Below are positions 16,669-26,114 of a stretch of DNA of 64,000 nucleotides, piece after piece; position 1 is the first letter of the stretch; the number at the start of each line of letters is the position of its first letter. The notes under the pieces were generated by a model. The model did no database searches. It worked only from the letters and a program-made list of their open reading frames with translations, and was not told the DNA's origin. The position numbers were made by a program, and so were the translations under genes. The DNA comes from VAXT01 sp963698015 (GTDB lineage: Bacteria > Actinomycetota > Thermoleophilia > Gaiellales > Gaiellaceae), in NCBI GenBank assembly GCA_963698015.1, contig OY969109.1:558001-622000 (forward strand), read 5' to 3'.

Positions 16669-16795
16669 TGCCAAAACCCCTTTCACGTGGTCGAGAACTC
16701 GAGCTTCTACCTGTTCAGACCCCTCTCCCGGCCGCTTATTCCCGTCATCTGAAAGCGGTCGCGCCGGCTCGTCGCGGAGACGTATCGTGTGACTG

Positions 16796-17791
16796 ATGAC
16801 GGGCCGACCGACGATCAAGGACGTTGCGGAGCGCGCAGGCGTCTCGATCGCGACCGTGTCCCGGGCGCTCAACGACAAGGGCGACGTCAGCGGACCGACG
16901 CGCGAGCGCGTCCGAGAGGTGGCGCGCTCGGTCGGCTACACGCCCGATCGCGCGGCCCGCTCGCTCGCGAGCCAGCAGACGCGGCTCGTCGCGGTCGTCG
17001 TCGGCGACAACGCAGGCCACCGCGACCTCTCCCTCATCTTCTTCGGCCAGGTGCTCGCGGCGATCTCGCGGCGACTCTCGCAGTCGGGATACGACCCTCT
17101 CCTGCTCCAGCCCGCCGACGTCGGGCCCGAGCACCGCTTCGACGCGGCGATCCTGATCGGCGTGGACGGGGACGATCCGCTGGTGACCGAGCTCGCGACC
17201 CGAGACGTGCCGTTGGTGGGCGTCGACGTCCGGTGTGCGAGCGGCCGCGCGGCCTACGTCGGCTCGGACCATGCGGACGGAGTTCGACTGGCGCTGGCGC
17301 ATCTGCATGCGCTCGGCCACCGCCGCATCGGGCATCTCGCGGGCGCGACGAACACCCTGGCGGGCGCGGCGCGACTGCAGGCGTTTCGGGAGGAGACGGC
17401 GGCTCTGGGCCTCGAGCTCCCCGACGAGCTGGTCCGCCGGGGCGACTTCACCTCCGCGTCCGGCTATCGCGAGACCTGCGCGCTGCTCGCGCTCGACGAG
17501 CGGCCGACCGCGATTCTCGCCGCATCGGACCTGATGGCCCTGGCCGCGCTCCAGGCGATCCGAGATGCCGGACTCCAGCCCGGGCACGACATCGCCGTCG
17601 CCGGCTTCGACGACCTCGAGGCCGCCGCCCTCGCCTATCCGCCGCTGACGACGATCCGTCAGGACCGCAAGGAGCTCGGCGCGCTCGCAGCGGCCCGCGC
17701 CATCGAGCTGATCGAAGACCCGGAAACCCCGGTCGAGGAGACGACCTTGCCCGTCGAGCTCATCGTCCGCGCGTCTAGCGCGCCGGTGTGA
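16796..17791 (+). CDS. LacI-family transcriptional regulator (first of two)
   Basis: 331 aa. The N-terminal DNA-binding domain is classic LacI: PTIKDVAERAGVSIATVSRA, then LNDKGDVSGPTRERVREVAR, with the hinge helix RAARSLASQQ. The remaining residues (about 60-330) form the periplasmic-binding-protein-like sugar sensor, with the typical FDDLEAAALAYPPLTTIRQD end motif. It sits at the 3' side of the beta-glucosidase/Opp operon and overlaps the end of the last gene of that operon (TIGR03118) by 17 bp, tail to tail. It probably responds to a sugar from that locus. Confidence 0.88.
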   Translation: MTGRPTIKDVAERAGVSIATVSRALNDKGDVSGPTRERVREVARSVGYTPDRAARSLASQQTRLVAVVVGDNAGHRDLSLIFFGQVLAAISRRLSQSGYDPLLLQPADVGPEHRFDAAILIGVDGDDPLVTELATRDVPLVGVDVRCASGRAAYVGSDHADGVRLALAHLHALGHRRIGHLAGATNTLAGAARLQAFREETAALGLELPDELVRRGDFTSASGYRETCALLALDERPTAILAASDLMALAALQAIRDAGLQPGHDIAVAGFDDLEAAALAYPPLTTIRQDRKELGALAAARAIELIEDPETPVEETTLPVELIVRASSAPV

Positions 17792-18800
17792 TCGACCCGA
17801 GCTCGCCGCCCACGTTCGACTCGGTCGGCCCACGCCATTCGTGCGGGCCGGCGGCGTAGAACAGCGTCGTGCGCGGCCCGCTCATCCCGCCGGTGCCGAA
17901 CGCGATGCCCCAGACACCGTCGACGGTCACGGGCAGCCGGCCGCTGAGCGCCCAGCCATCCCCGACGCGCCGGTAGGCGTTGATCCGGCCGCTGCCGAAG
18001 TTCGCGACGAGGAGATCGCCGCCGAAGCGGCCGAACCCGCGCGGCGCGAGCGCGACTCCCCACGGCTCGTCGAGCTCGTCCTTCTGGCCGACGTGCGCGA
18101 TCAGCCGGCCGTCGAGGTCGAACTCGTCGACGTAGCCGCCGTGCGGCGCGTCGTTGCCGTTCACCGGTGCGCGGTACGCGTACGTGACAAAGATCCGGTC
18201 GCCGATCGCCTGGATGCCGAACGGTGCGTACCAGGCCGACTTCGCGCGATCGACGAATGCGCCGGCTTTGACGACACGACGCCACTTCGAGTCGAAGACG
18301 AGGATGCGGTCGTTGTGGAAGTCCGTCGCGTACAGCTTCCCGCGCGCGAGCGTGACGCCGCGAAACACCGTGCCGGACGCGCCTGTGTCGACGGCGACGA
18401 CGGCTTGCCTCGACCAGCCGTTCGGGACCGTCGGCGCCCAGCCTCGGATCATTCCGTCCTCGCAGGCGTAGATGAACCGGGCCGGCGCGGAGGCACCGTT
18501 GCCGTGAACGACGAACCCGCGCCCGCCGTTGAAGACGACGCCGGTCGGCCCGCCCGGAACAGTCACCGTCAGCGCCTGCTTCTGGCCCTCGTCCGAGTAG
18601 AGCGTGCTCGTGCTCCGGCCCTCGTTCGCGACCCACCAGGGGCCCTCGCTGCTCGCCGCGAGGCCCCACGCGTTGATCAACTGGGCGTCGGCACGATCGG
18701 TGACGAGCGCACGCTTGGTGAAGCGGTCGAGGCGGGCGCCGCTCGCCGAAGCCGTCGCGGTCAACACGACGACGACGATCGCGAGGGCCCCGAGCTTCAC
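17775..18800 (-). CDS. TIGR03118-like secreted beta-propeller protein
   Basis: 341 aa with a signal peptide (VKLGALAIVVVVLTATASAS; GTG start at 18798-18800). The order of motifs follows the TIGR03118 family: LINAWGLAASSEGPWWVANE, GGPTGVVFNGGRGFVV, CEDGMIRGWAPTV, LYATDFHNDRILVFD, and 'WGVALAPRGFGRFGGDLLVA NFG' near the end. The family is secreted and has no known activity. It begins 1 bp after the GH1 stop, so it is the last gene of the sugar operon. Its role there is unknown; binding of a glycan is possible. Confidence 0.82.
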   Translation of the reverse strand: MKLGALAIVVVVLTATASASGARLDRFTKRALVTDRADAQLINAWGLAASSEGPWWVANEGRSTSTLYSDEGQKQALTVTVPGGPTGVVFNGGRGFVVHGNGASAPARFIYACEDGMIRGWAPTVPNGWSRQAVVAVDTGASGTVFRGVTLARGKLYATDFHNDRILVFDSKWRRVVKAGAFVDRAKSAWYAPFGIQAIGDRIFVTYAYRAPVNGNDAPHGGYVDEFDLDGRLIAHVGQKDELDEPWGVALAPRGFGRFGGDLLVANFGSGRINAYRRVGDGWALSGRLPVTVDGVWGIAFGTGGMSGPRTTLFYAAGPHEWRGPTESNVGGELGSITPAR

Positions 18801-18801
18801 G

Positions 18802-20163
18802 TCAGCCCGTCGCGATGGGCGAGGGCCGCGGCGTGCGTGCTCTCGTCGAGATGAAGTCGCGGTACCAGTGGAAGCTGGCCTTCGGAACGCGCTCGAGCGT
18901 CGGGTAGTCGATGTAGACGATCCCGAAGCGCTTCGAGTAGCCGTACGACCACTCGAAGTTGTCCAGCAGGCTCCAGACGAAGTACCCCTTCACGGGTGCG
19001 CCGTCGGCGACCGCGCGGGAGACAGCGGCGATGTGCGACTGGAGGTACGCGGTGCGCTCGGGGTCGTGCACCTGGCCGTCGTGGCCGCGGACGTCGCCGA
19101 ACGCGGCTCCGTTCTCGGTGATGTAGATCGCACGCGGCGCGTAGTCCTTGGCGACCCTGACCAGGAGCTGGTGGAGCCCGTCCGGGTAGACCTCCCAGCC
19201 CATGTCCGTGTGCTGGGCCTCCGAGTCCCGCTCCATCCGCGGGCCGTCGGCGCCGGCGCTGACGAGGAAGCGGAAGTAGTTGTTGACGCCGAGGAAGTCG
19301 AGCGGCGCGGAGATCGTCTGCAGATCGCCGTCCTGGACGAACGGCGCGACCAGCTCGTTGCGCTCCAAAAGGTCCGCCGGATAGGAGCCTCGGAAGAGCG
19401 GGTCCAGGAACCAGCGGTTGCCTTCGCCGTCGACCTGCCAGGCGGCGGCCTCGTCCTCGGGTGTCTCGGAGGTCGGATACGCCTGCGCCAGGTTGAGCGT
19501 GATGCCGACCTGGGAGTCGGGAGCAACGGCGCGGATGACGTCGACGGCCCAGCCGTGCGACAGCATCAGATGATGGGCGGCGGCGACAGCGTCCGCTTCG
19601 CTCGTCCGGCCCGGCGCGTGCACGCCCCAGGAGTGTCCGATCCAGGCGTGGACCCACGGCTCGTTGTGCGTGATCCAGTGGCGGACCCGATCGCCGAGGC
19701 GTCGCGCCACGGCTTCCGCGTACTCGGCGAACGCCTCTGCGGTCGCGCGGGCGGGCCAGCCGCCCAGGTCCTCGAGCGACTGCGGAGTGTCCCAGTGAAA
19801 GAGCGTCGCGTACGGCTCGATGTCGTGCGCGAGCAGCTCGTCGACGAGCCGGTCGTAGAAGTCGAGCCCCGCCTCGTTGACCGGCCGGCGGCCGGTTGGA
19901 AGGACCCGCGGCCAGGCGATCGAGAAACGAAAGGCCTGCAGCCCGAGCTCGCGCATCAGCGCCACGTCCTGGGGATACCGGTGGTAGAAGTCGCACGCCA
20001 CGTCGCCGGAGTCGCCGTTGCGGACCTTCCCGGGAGTGGCGCAGAACCGGTCCCAGACGCTCTCACCGCGTCCGTCTTCGTGCGCGGCGCCCTCGATCTG
20101 GTACGACGCGGTGGCGGCGCCCCAGATGAAATCGGGCGGAAACGGGCTGTTCTCTGTCGGCAT
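18802..20163 (-). CDS. GH1 family beta-glucosidase
   Basis: 453 aa, the usual length of bacterial GH1 enzymes. The N-terminal signature is FPPDFIWGAATASYQIEGAA. The acid/base glutamate is in ITHNEPWVHAWIGHSWG (near residue 167) and the nucleophile glutamate in AIYITENGAAFGD (near residue 354). The aglycone-site tryptophans are in FVWSLLDNFEWSYGYSKRFG. There is no signal peptide, so it acts in the cytoplasm on imported beta-linked disaccharides or short oligosaccharides such as cellobiose. It lies 13 bp after the transporter ATPase gene, in the same operon. Confidence 0.94.
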   Translation of the reverse strand: MPTENSPFPPDFIWGAATASYQIEGAAHEDGRGESVWDRFCATPGKVRNGDSGDVACDFYHRYPQDVALMRELGLQAFRFSIAWPRVLPTGRRPVNEAGLDFYDRLVDELLAHDIEPYATLFHWDTPQSLEDLGGWPARATAEAFAEYAEAVARRLGDRVRHWITHNEPWVHAWIGHSWGVHAPGRTSEADAVAAAHHLMLSHGWAVDVIRAVAPDSQVGITLNLAQAYPTSETPEDEAAAWQVDGEGNRWFLDPLFRGSYPADLLERNELVAPFVQDGDLQTISAPLDFLGVNNYFRFLVSAGADGPRMERDSEAQHTDMGWEVYPDGLHQLLVRVAKDYAPRAIYITENGAAFGDVRGHDGQVHDPERTAYLQSHIAAVSRAVADGAPVKGYFVWSLLDNFEWSYGYSKRFGIVYIDYPTLERVPKASFHWYRDFISTRARTPRPSPIATG

Positions 20164-20176
20164 CGTGTCCTTTCGG

Positions 20177-21160
20177 TCAGTTCGCAGGGGCGGTGACGTG
20201 GCAGCGGGCAGCGTGTCGGGGCCGTTCCTCGACCAGCTGCGGGGTCGTGTGGGAGCAGATCTCGATCGCGAGCGGGCACCGCATACGGAAACGGCACCCC
20301 TCGCCCGGGTCGACGGCGGCCGAGGTGTCGCCCGTCCTGAGCTCGATCTGCTGGCCGTCGGTCTTCGTCGCCGGATCCGGCACGGCGTCGAGCAGCAGGC
20401 GCGTGTACGGGTGGAGCGGTGCCGCCAGCACGTCCTCGATCGGCCCGCGCTCGACGATCTGCCCCGCGTACATGACGAGGATGTCGTCGGCGACGTAGCG
20501 CGCGCTCGCGAGGTCGTGGGTCACGTAGAGAAACGCGATCCCGTGCTCGTCCTTGAGCTTCGACATCAGGTTCAGGATCCCGATGCGAATCGAGACGTCG
20601 AGCATGCTGATCGGCTCGTCTGCGAGGACGACCTTCGGCTCGACCGCGAGCGCGCGTGCAATCGCGACCCTCTGCCGCTGGCCGCCCGAGAGCTCGTGCG
20701 GGTACTTGGCGGCGATGTCCTCCGGCGGGACGAGCCCGACCCTGCGCAGCAGCTCGTGCACCCGCTGCTCGACCTGGCGCGAAGGGACGATGCGGTGGAT
20801 GCGAAGCGGACGCTCGACGTGGTGGCGCACCGTCTTCACCGGATTGAGCGAGCCGAAGGGGTCCTGGAAGATGATCTGGACCTGGGAGCGGTAGCGAAGG
20901 ACGTCGCGCCGCCTCCGGACGTGCGTGACGTCGTTCCCCTCGAAGAGGACCTTCCCCGCGGTCGGCTCGTACAGGTGGGCGAGCAGGCGCGCGACGGTGC
21001 TCTTCCCGCTGCCGCTCTCGCCGACGAGCGCGGTGATCGTTCCGGGACGGAGCTCGAACGACACGTCGTCGACGGCGTGGACGTGCGACCGCCGAACGGC
21101 GTTCCCGAGCGGGAAGCGCTTCGTCAGGCTGCGCACCTCGAGGGGGGCCGCCGTCGTCAC
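20177..21160 (-). CDS. Oligopeptide/oligosaccharide ABC transporter ATPase (OppF/DppF type)
   Basis: 327 aa from the GTG at 21158-21160, which overlaps the stop of the upstream ATPase gene (GTGA). Walker A is LVGESGSGKSTVARLLAHLY, the signature is HELSGGQRQRVAIARALAVE, and Walker B is KVVLADEPISMLDVS. The C-terminal oligopeptide-transporter extension has the cysteine motif of an OppD/F type cluster (GCRFRMRCPLAIEICSHTTP). It forms a heterodimer with the neighbouring ATPase. Location beside GH1 indicates sugar rather than peptide import (inference). Confidence 0.9.
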   Translation of the reverse strand: MTTAAPLEVRSLTKRFPLGNAVRRSHVHAVDDVSFELRPGTITALVGESGSGKSTVARLLAHLYEPTAGKVLFEGNDVTHVRRRRDVLRYRSQVQIIFQDPFGSLNPVKTVRHHVERPLRIHRIVPSRQVEQRVHELLRRVGLVPPEDIAAKYPHELSGGQRQRVAIARALAVEPKVVLADEPISMLDVSIRIGILNLMSKLKDEHGIAFLYVTHDLASARYVADDILVMYAGQIVERGPIEDVLAAPLHPYTRLLLDAVPDPATKTDGQQIELRTGDTSAAVDPGEGCRFRMRCPLAIEICSHTTPQLVEERPRHAARCHVTAPAN

Positions 21161-22188
21161 TCCACGGCCTCCGCCACGAGATGGCACGCGACCTCGTGCC
21201 CCGCCTCGACCACACGCAGCCGTGGACGTTCGGTCGTCTGGCGCCGATAGAGCTCGGCCTGCTCGGGAACGCAGTGCGGGCAACGCGGATGGAAGCGGCA
21301 CCCGGTCGGCGGCTCGCGCAGGTCCGGCGGCGTGCCGGGGATCCCGGTCAGCGGGACCAGCGGGCCTCTCAGCGGCGGGAAGGACTTCATGAGGCCCTGT
21401 GTGTACGGGTGTTGCGGGTTTGCGCCGAGCCGCTCGGCGGTCGCGGTCTCGACGACCTCGCCCGCGTACATGATCGCGATCCGGTCTGCGAACTCGAGCA
21501 GGAGCGACAGGTCGTGCGTGATGAAGAGCACCGCGAAGCCGAAGTCGCGCTTGAGCGCGTCGACCTGCTGGAGGATCTCGCGCTGGACGACGACGTCCAG
21601 GGCCGTCGTCGGCTCGTCGAGGATCATCAGCTCCGGCTCCAGGGCGAGAGCCATTGCGATCACGACCCGCTGGCGCATGCCCCCGGAGAGCTGGTGCGGA
21701 TACGCGCTGACGCGACGCGCGTCGATGCCGACGAGCTCGAGCAGCTCACCGGCGCGCGCGAGCGCCTGGCGCCGGTTGACCTTCTCGTGAGCCTGCATCG
21801 CGTCCACGAACTGATCGCCGACGCGCATCACCGGATTGAGCGCGTTCATCGCGCTCTGGAGGACCATGGACACGTTCCGCCAGCGGTATCGCCGGAGCTC
21901 CCCGGCGCTCTTACCGACGATGTCCTCGCCCTCGAAGAGGATGCTGCCGCCGGCGATTCGGCCAGGAGGCCGCAGGATCTGCATCACCGTGTTCGCGATG
22001 GTCGTCTTCCCGCAGCCGGACTCGCCGGCCAGCCCGAGCACCTCGCCCTCGCGAATCGCAAGGTCGACACCGTCGACTGCGCGTGCCGCTTGTGCGCCGT
22101 AGCCGTACTCGACGACGAGCTGTCGCACCTCGAGCAGGTCCGCGTTCCGCGCGCGGGTCACGAGCGGCTGCTCCACGAGGCTCGTCAC
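21157..22188 (-). CDS. Oligopeptide/oligosaccharide ABC transporter ATPase (OppD/DppD type)
   Basis: 343 aa from the GTG at 22186-22188, overlapping the permease stop. Walker A is GESGCGKTTIANTVMQILRP, the signature is HQLSGGMRQRVVIAMALALE, and Walker B is LMILDEPTTALDVVVQ. The C-terminal extension GCRFHPRCPHCVPEQAELYR carries the cysteine cluster of the OppD/F group. A much longer reading upstream in this frame exists only as a shadow of the permease gene. It acts with OppF to drive the OppB/OppC channel. Confidence 0.9.
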   Translation of the reverse strand: MTSLVEQPLVTRARNADLLEVRQLVVEYGYGAQAARAVDGVDLAIREGEVLGLAGESGCGKTTIANTVMQILRPPGRIAGGSILFEGEDIVGKSAGELRRYRWRNVSMVLQSAMNALNPVMRVGDQFVDAMQAHEKVNRRQALARAGELLELVGIDARRVSAYPHQLSGGMRQRVVIAMALALEPELMILDEPTTALDVVVQREILQQVDALKRDFGFAVLFITHDLSLLLEFADRIAIMYAGEVVETATAERLGANPQHPYTQGLMKSFPPLRGPLVPLTGIPGTPPDLREPPTGCRFHPRCPHCVPEQAELYRRQTTERPRLRVVEAGHEVACHLVAEAVE

Positions 22189-23180
22189 GCGCCCTCCTCG
22201 CGGACCGCGAGCCGCCCGCCGAAGAGCATCCGCAGCCGTCTGCGGCGCGGCTTTTTCTCCGCCCGCAGGCGCGGGTTGCTGAACTCGTCGATGCCGGCCA
22301 GCAGCAGGACGAGCCCGAGCACGGTGAACGCCAGGGCGGCTCCGGGGAAGAAGAACGGCCACCACTCGCCCTGGAGCACCGTCGAGTTCGTCTGCGCCCA
22401 GTAGAGGGTAACGCCCCAGCTCGTCGTCGAGACGTCTCCGAGGCCGAGAAACTCCAGGCCCGCGTCGACGAGCAGCGCGATGTAGAAGACGAGGACGAAC
22501 GCGGCCGCGATCCGGCTGATCATGTTCGGGACGAGCTCGCTGAACACGATCCGCCAGTTCGGCTCGCCGGCGGCACGGGCCGCGTCGACGAAGTCGCGGC
22601 TCTTCAGCGACAAGGCCTGCGCGCGCAGGATCCGCGCCTCGAACGCCCACAGGACGAGCGCCAGGACGACGATCATCGTCGTCATGCCGTGGTTCTGCGT
22701 GTAGCCGGACATGACGACGAGAAGCGGGATCGGCGGAATCACGAGACAGACGTTGATCAGGAAGTTGATGATGTCGTCGACGAGCCCGCCCATGAGCGCC
22801 GCCGTGATGCCGAGGGTCGCCGCGACTGCAGTGGCGATGGTGGCAGCCGCTACGCCGAGCAGCAGCGACCGTCTCGCGCCGATGACGACCTGGGAGAAGA
22901 CGTCGCTCCCCTGGTCGGTCGTGCCGAAGAGGTGGTTCCAGGAGGGCGCCTGGCGGGTCGCGAGAATGTTGAAGTCGAGCGGATGCGCGACCGAGATCCA
23001 CGGCGCGATCAGCGCGATGATCGTCACGAAGGCGACCATCGCGAACCCGAGGCGCGACTTCGGGTTGGCCAGCAGGAGCGCAAACCAACCCGGGATGTGG
23101 ACACGTCGGTGAGCGCGCCGCGGCGGCGCCTGGATCGAGAGGTCGAGCGCGGGGTCGAGTGTGGGCTCGAGTTGCGACAT
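22185..23180 (-). CDS. ABC transporter permease (OppC/DppC type)
   Basis: 331 aa. A cytoplasmic N-terminal stretch precedes the first helix (LGFAMVAFVTIIALIAPWIS). About six membrane helices follow, with the inner-membrane binding-protein coupling loop EARILRAQALSLKSRDFVDA ARAAGEPNWRI (EAA motif). The OppC-type mature loop near TTDQGSDVFSQVVIGARRSL is also present. Its ATG overlaps the OppB stop (ATGA at 23177-23180). Confidence 0.9.
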   Translation of the reverse strand: MSQLEPTLDPALDLSIQAPPRRAHRRVHIPGWFALLLANPKSRLGFAMVAFVTIIALIAPWISVAHPLDFNILATRQAPSWNHLFGTTDQGSDVFSQVVIGARRSLLLGVAAATIATAVAATLGITAALMGGLVDDIINFLINVCLVIPPIPLLVVMSGYTQNHGMTTMIVVLALVLWAFEARILRAQALSLKSRDFVDAARAAGEPNWRIVFSELVPNMISRIAAAFVLVFYIALLVDAGLEFLGLGDVSTTSWGVTLYWAQTNSTVLQGEWWPFFFPGAALAFTVLGLVLLLAGIDEFSNPRLRAEKKPRRRRLRMLFGGRLAVREEGA

Positions 23181-24166
23181 CAGGCAGTCCGCAGACGCGG
23201 GTCGAGGATCAGGTTGAGCACGTCCATGAGCAGGTTCGCCACGATCACGCAGACCGAGAGCACGACGAGCAGCGCCTGCGCGAGGGCGTAGTCGTTTCCG
23301 AGCACCGCCTGCTGGAGCGTCAGGCCGGCGCCGGGGTAGCTGAACACGTACTCGACGAAGACGAGGCCCCCGACCGCGCTGGCGAAGAGCGCGGCGAACC
23401 CGTTCAGCGGCGGCAGGATCGCGTTCCTCCCCGCGTAGCGCGTCATCACGCGGCGGTCGCTCAGGCCCTTGGCGTGCGCCATCGTCACGTAGTCCTCGCT
23501 GATCGTGTTGATCATCACGGTGCGCATGTTCAGCACCCAGCCGCCCGTGAACGCGGCGAGGATGATGAGCATCGGGAGCTGTGCGTGACGGAACGCGCTC
23601 GAGAGGAACGCCCAGTTGAAGCCCGGGGTGAGGCCGGTGTCATAGGCGTGCTGGATCGGGAACCAGTGCAGCTTGAGGCCGAGGAAGTAGAGCCCGAGGA
23701 GCGCCGTGAAGAACGCCGGGAACGCGCTCAGCGCCATGAAGCCCGGGACGAAGACGCTGTCGACGAACCCGCCGCGTCGCCAGGCGGCAAGCATCCCGAT
23801 CGCCGTGCCGATCACGAACGAGAGGAAGAAGGCGACGCCGACCAGGAAGATCGAGTACGGGAGCGTCTGCCCCACAACCTGAGACACGGGTGCGGGGTAG
23901 TGCGATGTGGAGATGCCGAAATCGAGGTGCACGATGTGGCTCAGGTACGTGACGTAGTCCTGCCAGATCGAGTTGTTGCCCCCGCCGACGAGCGTCTCGT
24001 AGGTCTGGACGATTCCGGGGTTCGCCGCGAGCTGGGCCGGGCTCAGGTGCTGCAGGATGCCGTCGATCGGGCTTCCCGGCATCAGGCGCGGCAGCAGGAA
24101 GTTGATCGTCAGCGCGACCCACAGCGCAAAGACGTAGAAGACGAGCCGACGGGCGAACCAGCGCAT
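23180..24166 (-). CDS. ABC transporter permease (OppB/DppB type)
   Basis: 328 aa, about six membrane helices starting FYVFALWVALTINFLLPRLM, with PGSPID typical of OppB. The EAA coupling loop is TVMINTISEDYVTMAHAKGL SDRRVMTRYAGRNAILP. It pairs with the OppC-type protein. It begins 74 bp after the binding protein gene; that gap holds a stem-loop likely to lower expression of the permeases relative to the binding protein. Confidence 0.9.
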   Translation of the reverse strand: MRWFARRLVFYVFALWVALTINFLLPRLMPGSPIDGILQHLSPAQLAANPGIVQTYETLVGGGNNSIWQDYVTYLSHIVHLDFGISTSHYPAPVSQVVGQTLPYSIFLVGVAFFLSFVIGTAIGMLAAWRRGGFVDSVFVPGFMALSAFPAFFTALLGLYFLGLKLHWFPIQHAYDTGLTPGFNWAFLSSAFRHAQLPMLIILAAFTGGWVLNMRTVMINTISEDYVTMAHAKGLSDRRVMTRYAGRNAILPPLNGFAALFASAVGGLVFVEYVFSYPGAGLTLQQAVLGNDYALAQALLVVLSVCVIVANLLMDVLNLILDPRLRTA

Positions 24167-24188
24167 AGTTCGGTCCTCGGAGGGTAAT

Positions 24189-24218
24189 CGGCGGGCGATC
24201 GAGAGGGACCGCCCGCCG
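24189..24218 (-). promoter_or_regulatory. Intercistronic stem-loop between binding protein and permease genes
   Basis: CGGCGGGCG (24189-24197) pairs with CGCCCGCCG (24210-24218) over a 12-nt loop, in the 74-bp gap downstream of the substrate-binding protein gene. Such hairpins commonly stabilise the upstream message or partly terminate transcription, giving excess binding protein. There is no U-run, so full termination is unlikely. Confidence 0.6.
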
Positions 24219-24240
24219 TTACCTCTCGCTTACGAGGCCC

Positions 24241-25980
24241 TCAAGGGCCGACCTTGCCACCCGGGCAGATCCGGGTGAAGGACAGGATGTTGTCGGGGAA
24301 CGTCGTGAAGATCGGATCGCCGAAGAAGTTCTTCTTCGACGAGAAGCAGTGGAAGTACCGGGTGCTGTACGTCGACCAGCGCGGGCCGATGAACAGCGGC
24401 ACGATCGGCAGGTCGTCGAGGAAGATTCCCTGCAGCTGTGTGGCGTACTGGTGCTGCTTCGCCACGTTCAGGGTGCCCTTCCACTTGGTGAGCAGCTTGG
24501 TCGCCTTCGGGTCGGCGAAGTGCGCCCAGTTGCCCGTCGTCTCACCGCTCTGACCCGACGGGACGTACGCGTTCTGGGACAGGTTCGAATAGAAGTACCC
24601 GTAGGGCGAGCCCTGCGAAGCGGCCTGCCAGAGCAGCGTCGGGAACTTCGTCGCGTACGCGTTCGGCTGCCAGGCGCCCCAGTCCGGCTCGAGCGCGACC
24701 TGGGAGTCGATCCCGATGTCACGCAGGTTCCGCGTGATGATCTGGTTCGAGGCGACCCAGTCCGACCAACCGGCGATGACGTGGATGTCGAGGTTGACGC
24801 GGTCACCGTGCGGGTCATAGAGCTGGCTGCCGTGGTACGTGAAGCCGGCGTTGGTCAGGATCGTCTTGGCGGCGTTCGGGCTGTAGGCGGACATGGTCTT
24901 GGCGCGCGCCTTGATCTTCTTGTCCGTCACCCACTTCGGGAAGAGCCCGCCGAGGCCGATCGCGTCAACCGGCGGTGCATAGCCGTACTCACCGAGCTTC
25001 GACACGGTCTTGCGGTCGATCGCGCGGCTGAGCGCCTTGCGGAAGGCGGGCATGCTGTACGGGTACTTCGTCGTGTCGCTCATGAGCGAGATCGGATAGG
25101 CCGTCGTCGCGTAGAACGCGTGGAAATGCTTCTTGTCCTTGGACGTGTACGCCTTGTCGACGTTCGGCACGAAGTTGTGCGTCCAGTCGACCTGTCCGCT
25201 CTGGATGAGCGCGAGCGCGGCGTCGTTCGACGAGGCCTGCACGTACTCGAGGCACGCGATCTTCGGCAGGCCCTTCTGCCAGTAGTGCCGGTTCTTGCTG
25301 AGGACGTAGTCCTGTGAGGTGAAGCGCGAGATCACGTTGTACGGACCGGAGCCCACCGGCCTCGTGTTGTTGAAGGTCGCGACGTTGTTGACCTTGGACC
25401 AGACGTGTCGCGGCACGACGAACAGGCGGTTCATCGTTGCGGAGATGAACTGCGAGTCGGGCGCCTTCAGCTTGACGATGACCTTGTAGGGGCCTCTCGC
25501 CTTGACGGAGACGATCTCGTTGCCGGGGCCGGTCAGGCCGACCCGGTCCATGAGCTTGTCCTGGCGTCCGGCCAGGAAGCTGTAGACGACGTCGGACGAG
25601 GTGAGCTTCTGGCCGTTCGACCACTTCGCATTCCGGGCGAGGTTCATCGTGAGCGTCTTGTTGCCGTTGCTCCACTTCCAGCTTCGGGCGAGCCACGGAA
25701 CGGGCTTGAGGCCGCCTTCGGCCGTGATGATCAGGGGCTCGTAGAACGCCCCCTGGACGAACGAGCCGCTCGGCAGCCCGGTCGCGGTGTAGGGGTTGAA
25801 GTTCTTGATGAACGTGGGGTCCCCGGAGCCCGTCATGACGAGGCACTTATGGCCTGCCGCGATCTTGACGGGGCTGTCCGTGGCCGCCGGAGTCGACGCG
25901 CTGAGAGCGGCCGCTAACGCGACGCAGCCTGCGGCTACGGCGACGGCGATCCAGCGAGACGACGGAATCTTGCGTCGCAT
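24241..25980 (-). CDS. ABC transporter substrate-binding protein, family 5 (SBP_bac_5)
   Basis: 579 aa. The signal sequence is SRWIAVAVAAGCVALAAALS; the stretch around AAGCVALAA could also be a lipobox. Family 5 features are SFVQGAFYEPLIITAEGGLK, VPWLARSWKWSNGNKTLTMN LARNAKWSNGQKLTSSDVVY, and KALSRAIDRKTVSKLGEYGY. Family members bind peptides or beta-linked oligosaccharides outside the membrane; GH1 in the same operon makes cello- or laminari-oligosaccharides the likely ligand here (inference). It is the first gene of the operon, with a LacI-type operator at its promoter. Confidence 0.9.
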   Translation of the reverse strand: MRRKIPSSRWIAVAVAAGCVALAAALSASTPAATDSPVKIAAGHKCLVMTGSGDPTFIKNFNPYTATGLPSGSFVQGAFYEPLIITAEGGLKPVPWLARSWKWSNGNKTLTMNLARNAKWSNGQKLTSSDVVYSFLAGRQDKLMDRVGLTGPGNEIVSVKARGPYKVIVKLKAPDSQFISATMNRLFVVPRHVWSKVNNVATFNNTRPVGSGPYNVISRFTSQDYVLSKNRHYWQKGLPKIACLEYVQASSNDAALALIQSGQVDWTHNFVPNVDKAYTSKDKKHFHAFYATTAYPISLMSDTTKYPYSMPAFRKALSRAIDRKTVSKLGEYGYAPPVDAIGLGGLFPKWVTDKKIKARAKTMSAYSPNAAKTILTNAGFTYHGSQLYDPHGDRVNLDIHVIAGWSDWVASNQIITRNLRDIGIDSQVALEPDWGAWQPNAYATKFPTLLWQAASQGSPYGYFYSNLSQNAYVPSGQSGETTGNWAHFADPKATKLLTKWKGTLNVAKQHQYATQLQGIFLDDLPIVPLFIGPRWSTYSTRYFHCFSSKKNFFGDPIFTTFPDNILSFTRICPGGKVGP

Positions 25981-26026
25981 CGGTTGTTCCTTTCTCGCCC
26001 AGGGTTCGGGCAGTTTGACCGTGTTT

Positions 26027-26074
26027 CCGTAAACGTTTCCGGAATCGTTAACAGGCTAGTTACCGAAAAGTCAA
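26027..26074 (-). promoter_or_regulatory. Promoter and LacI-type operator of the sugar-uptake operon
   Basis: On the minus strand, TTGACT (26069-26074) is a good -35 and, after 17 bp, TTAACG (26046-26051) is the candidate -10. The start point then falls near 26039, inside the palindrome CCGTAAACGTTTCCGG (26027-26042), which has one mismatched pair and the central AAACGTTT typical of LacI-family operators. Repressor bound there would block initiation. Confidence 0.65.
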
Positions 26075-26114
26075 GTGGTTTTACCGCAAATTGGTCGGAA
26101 AAATACGGATTTGA

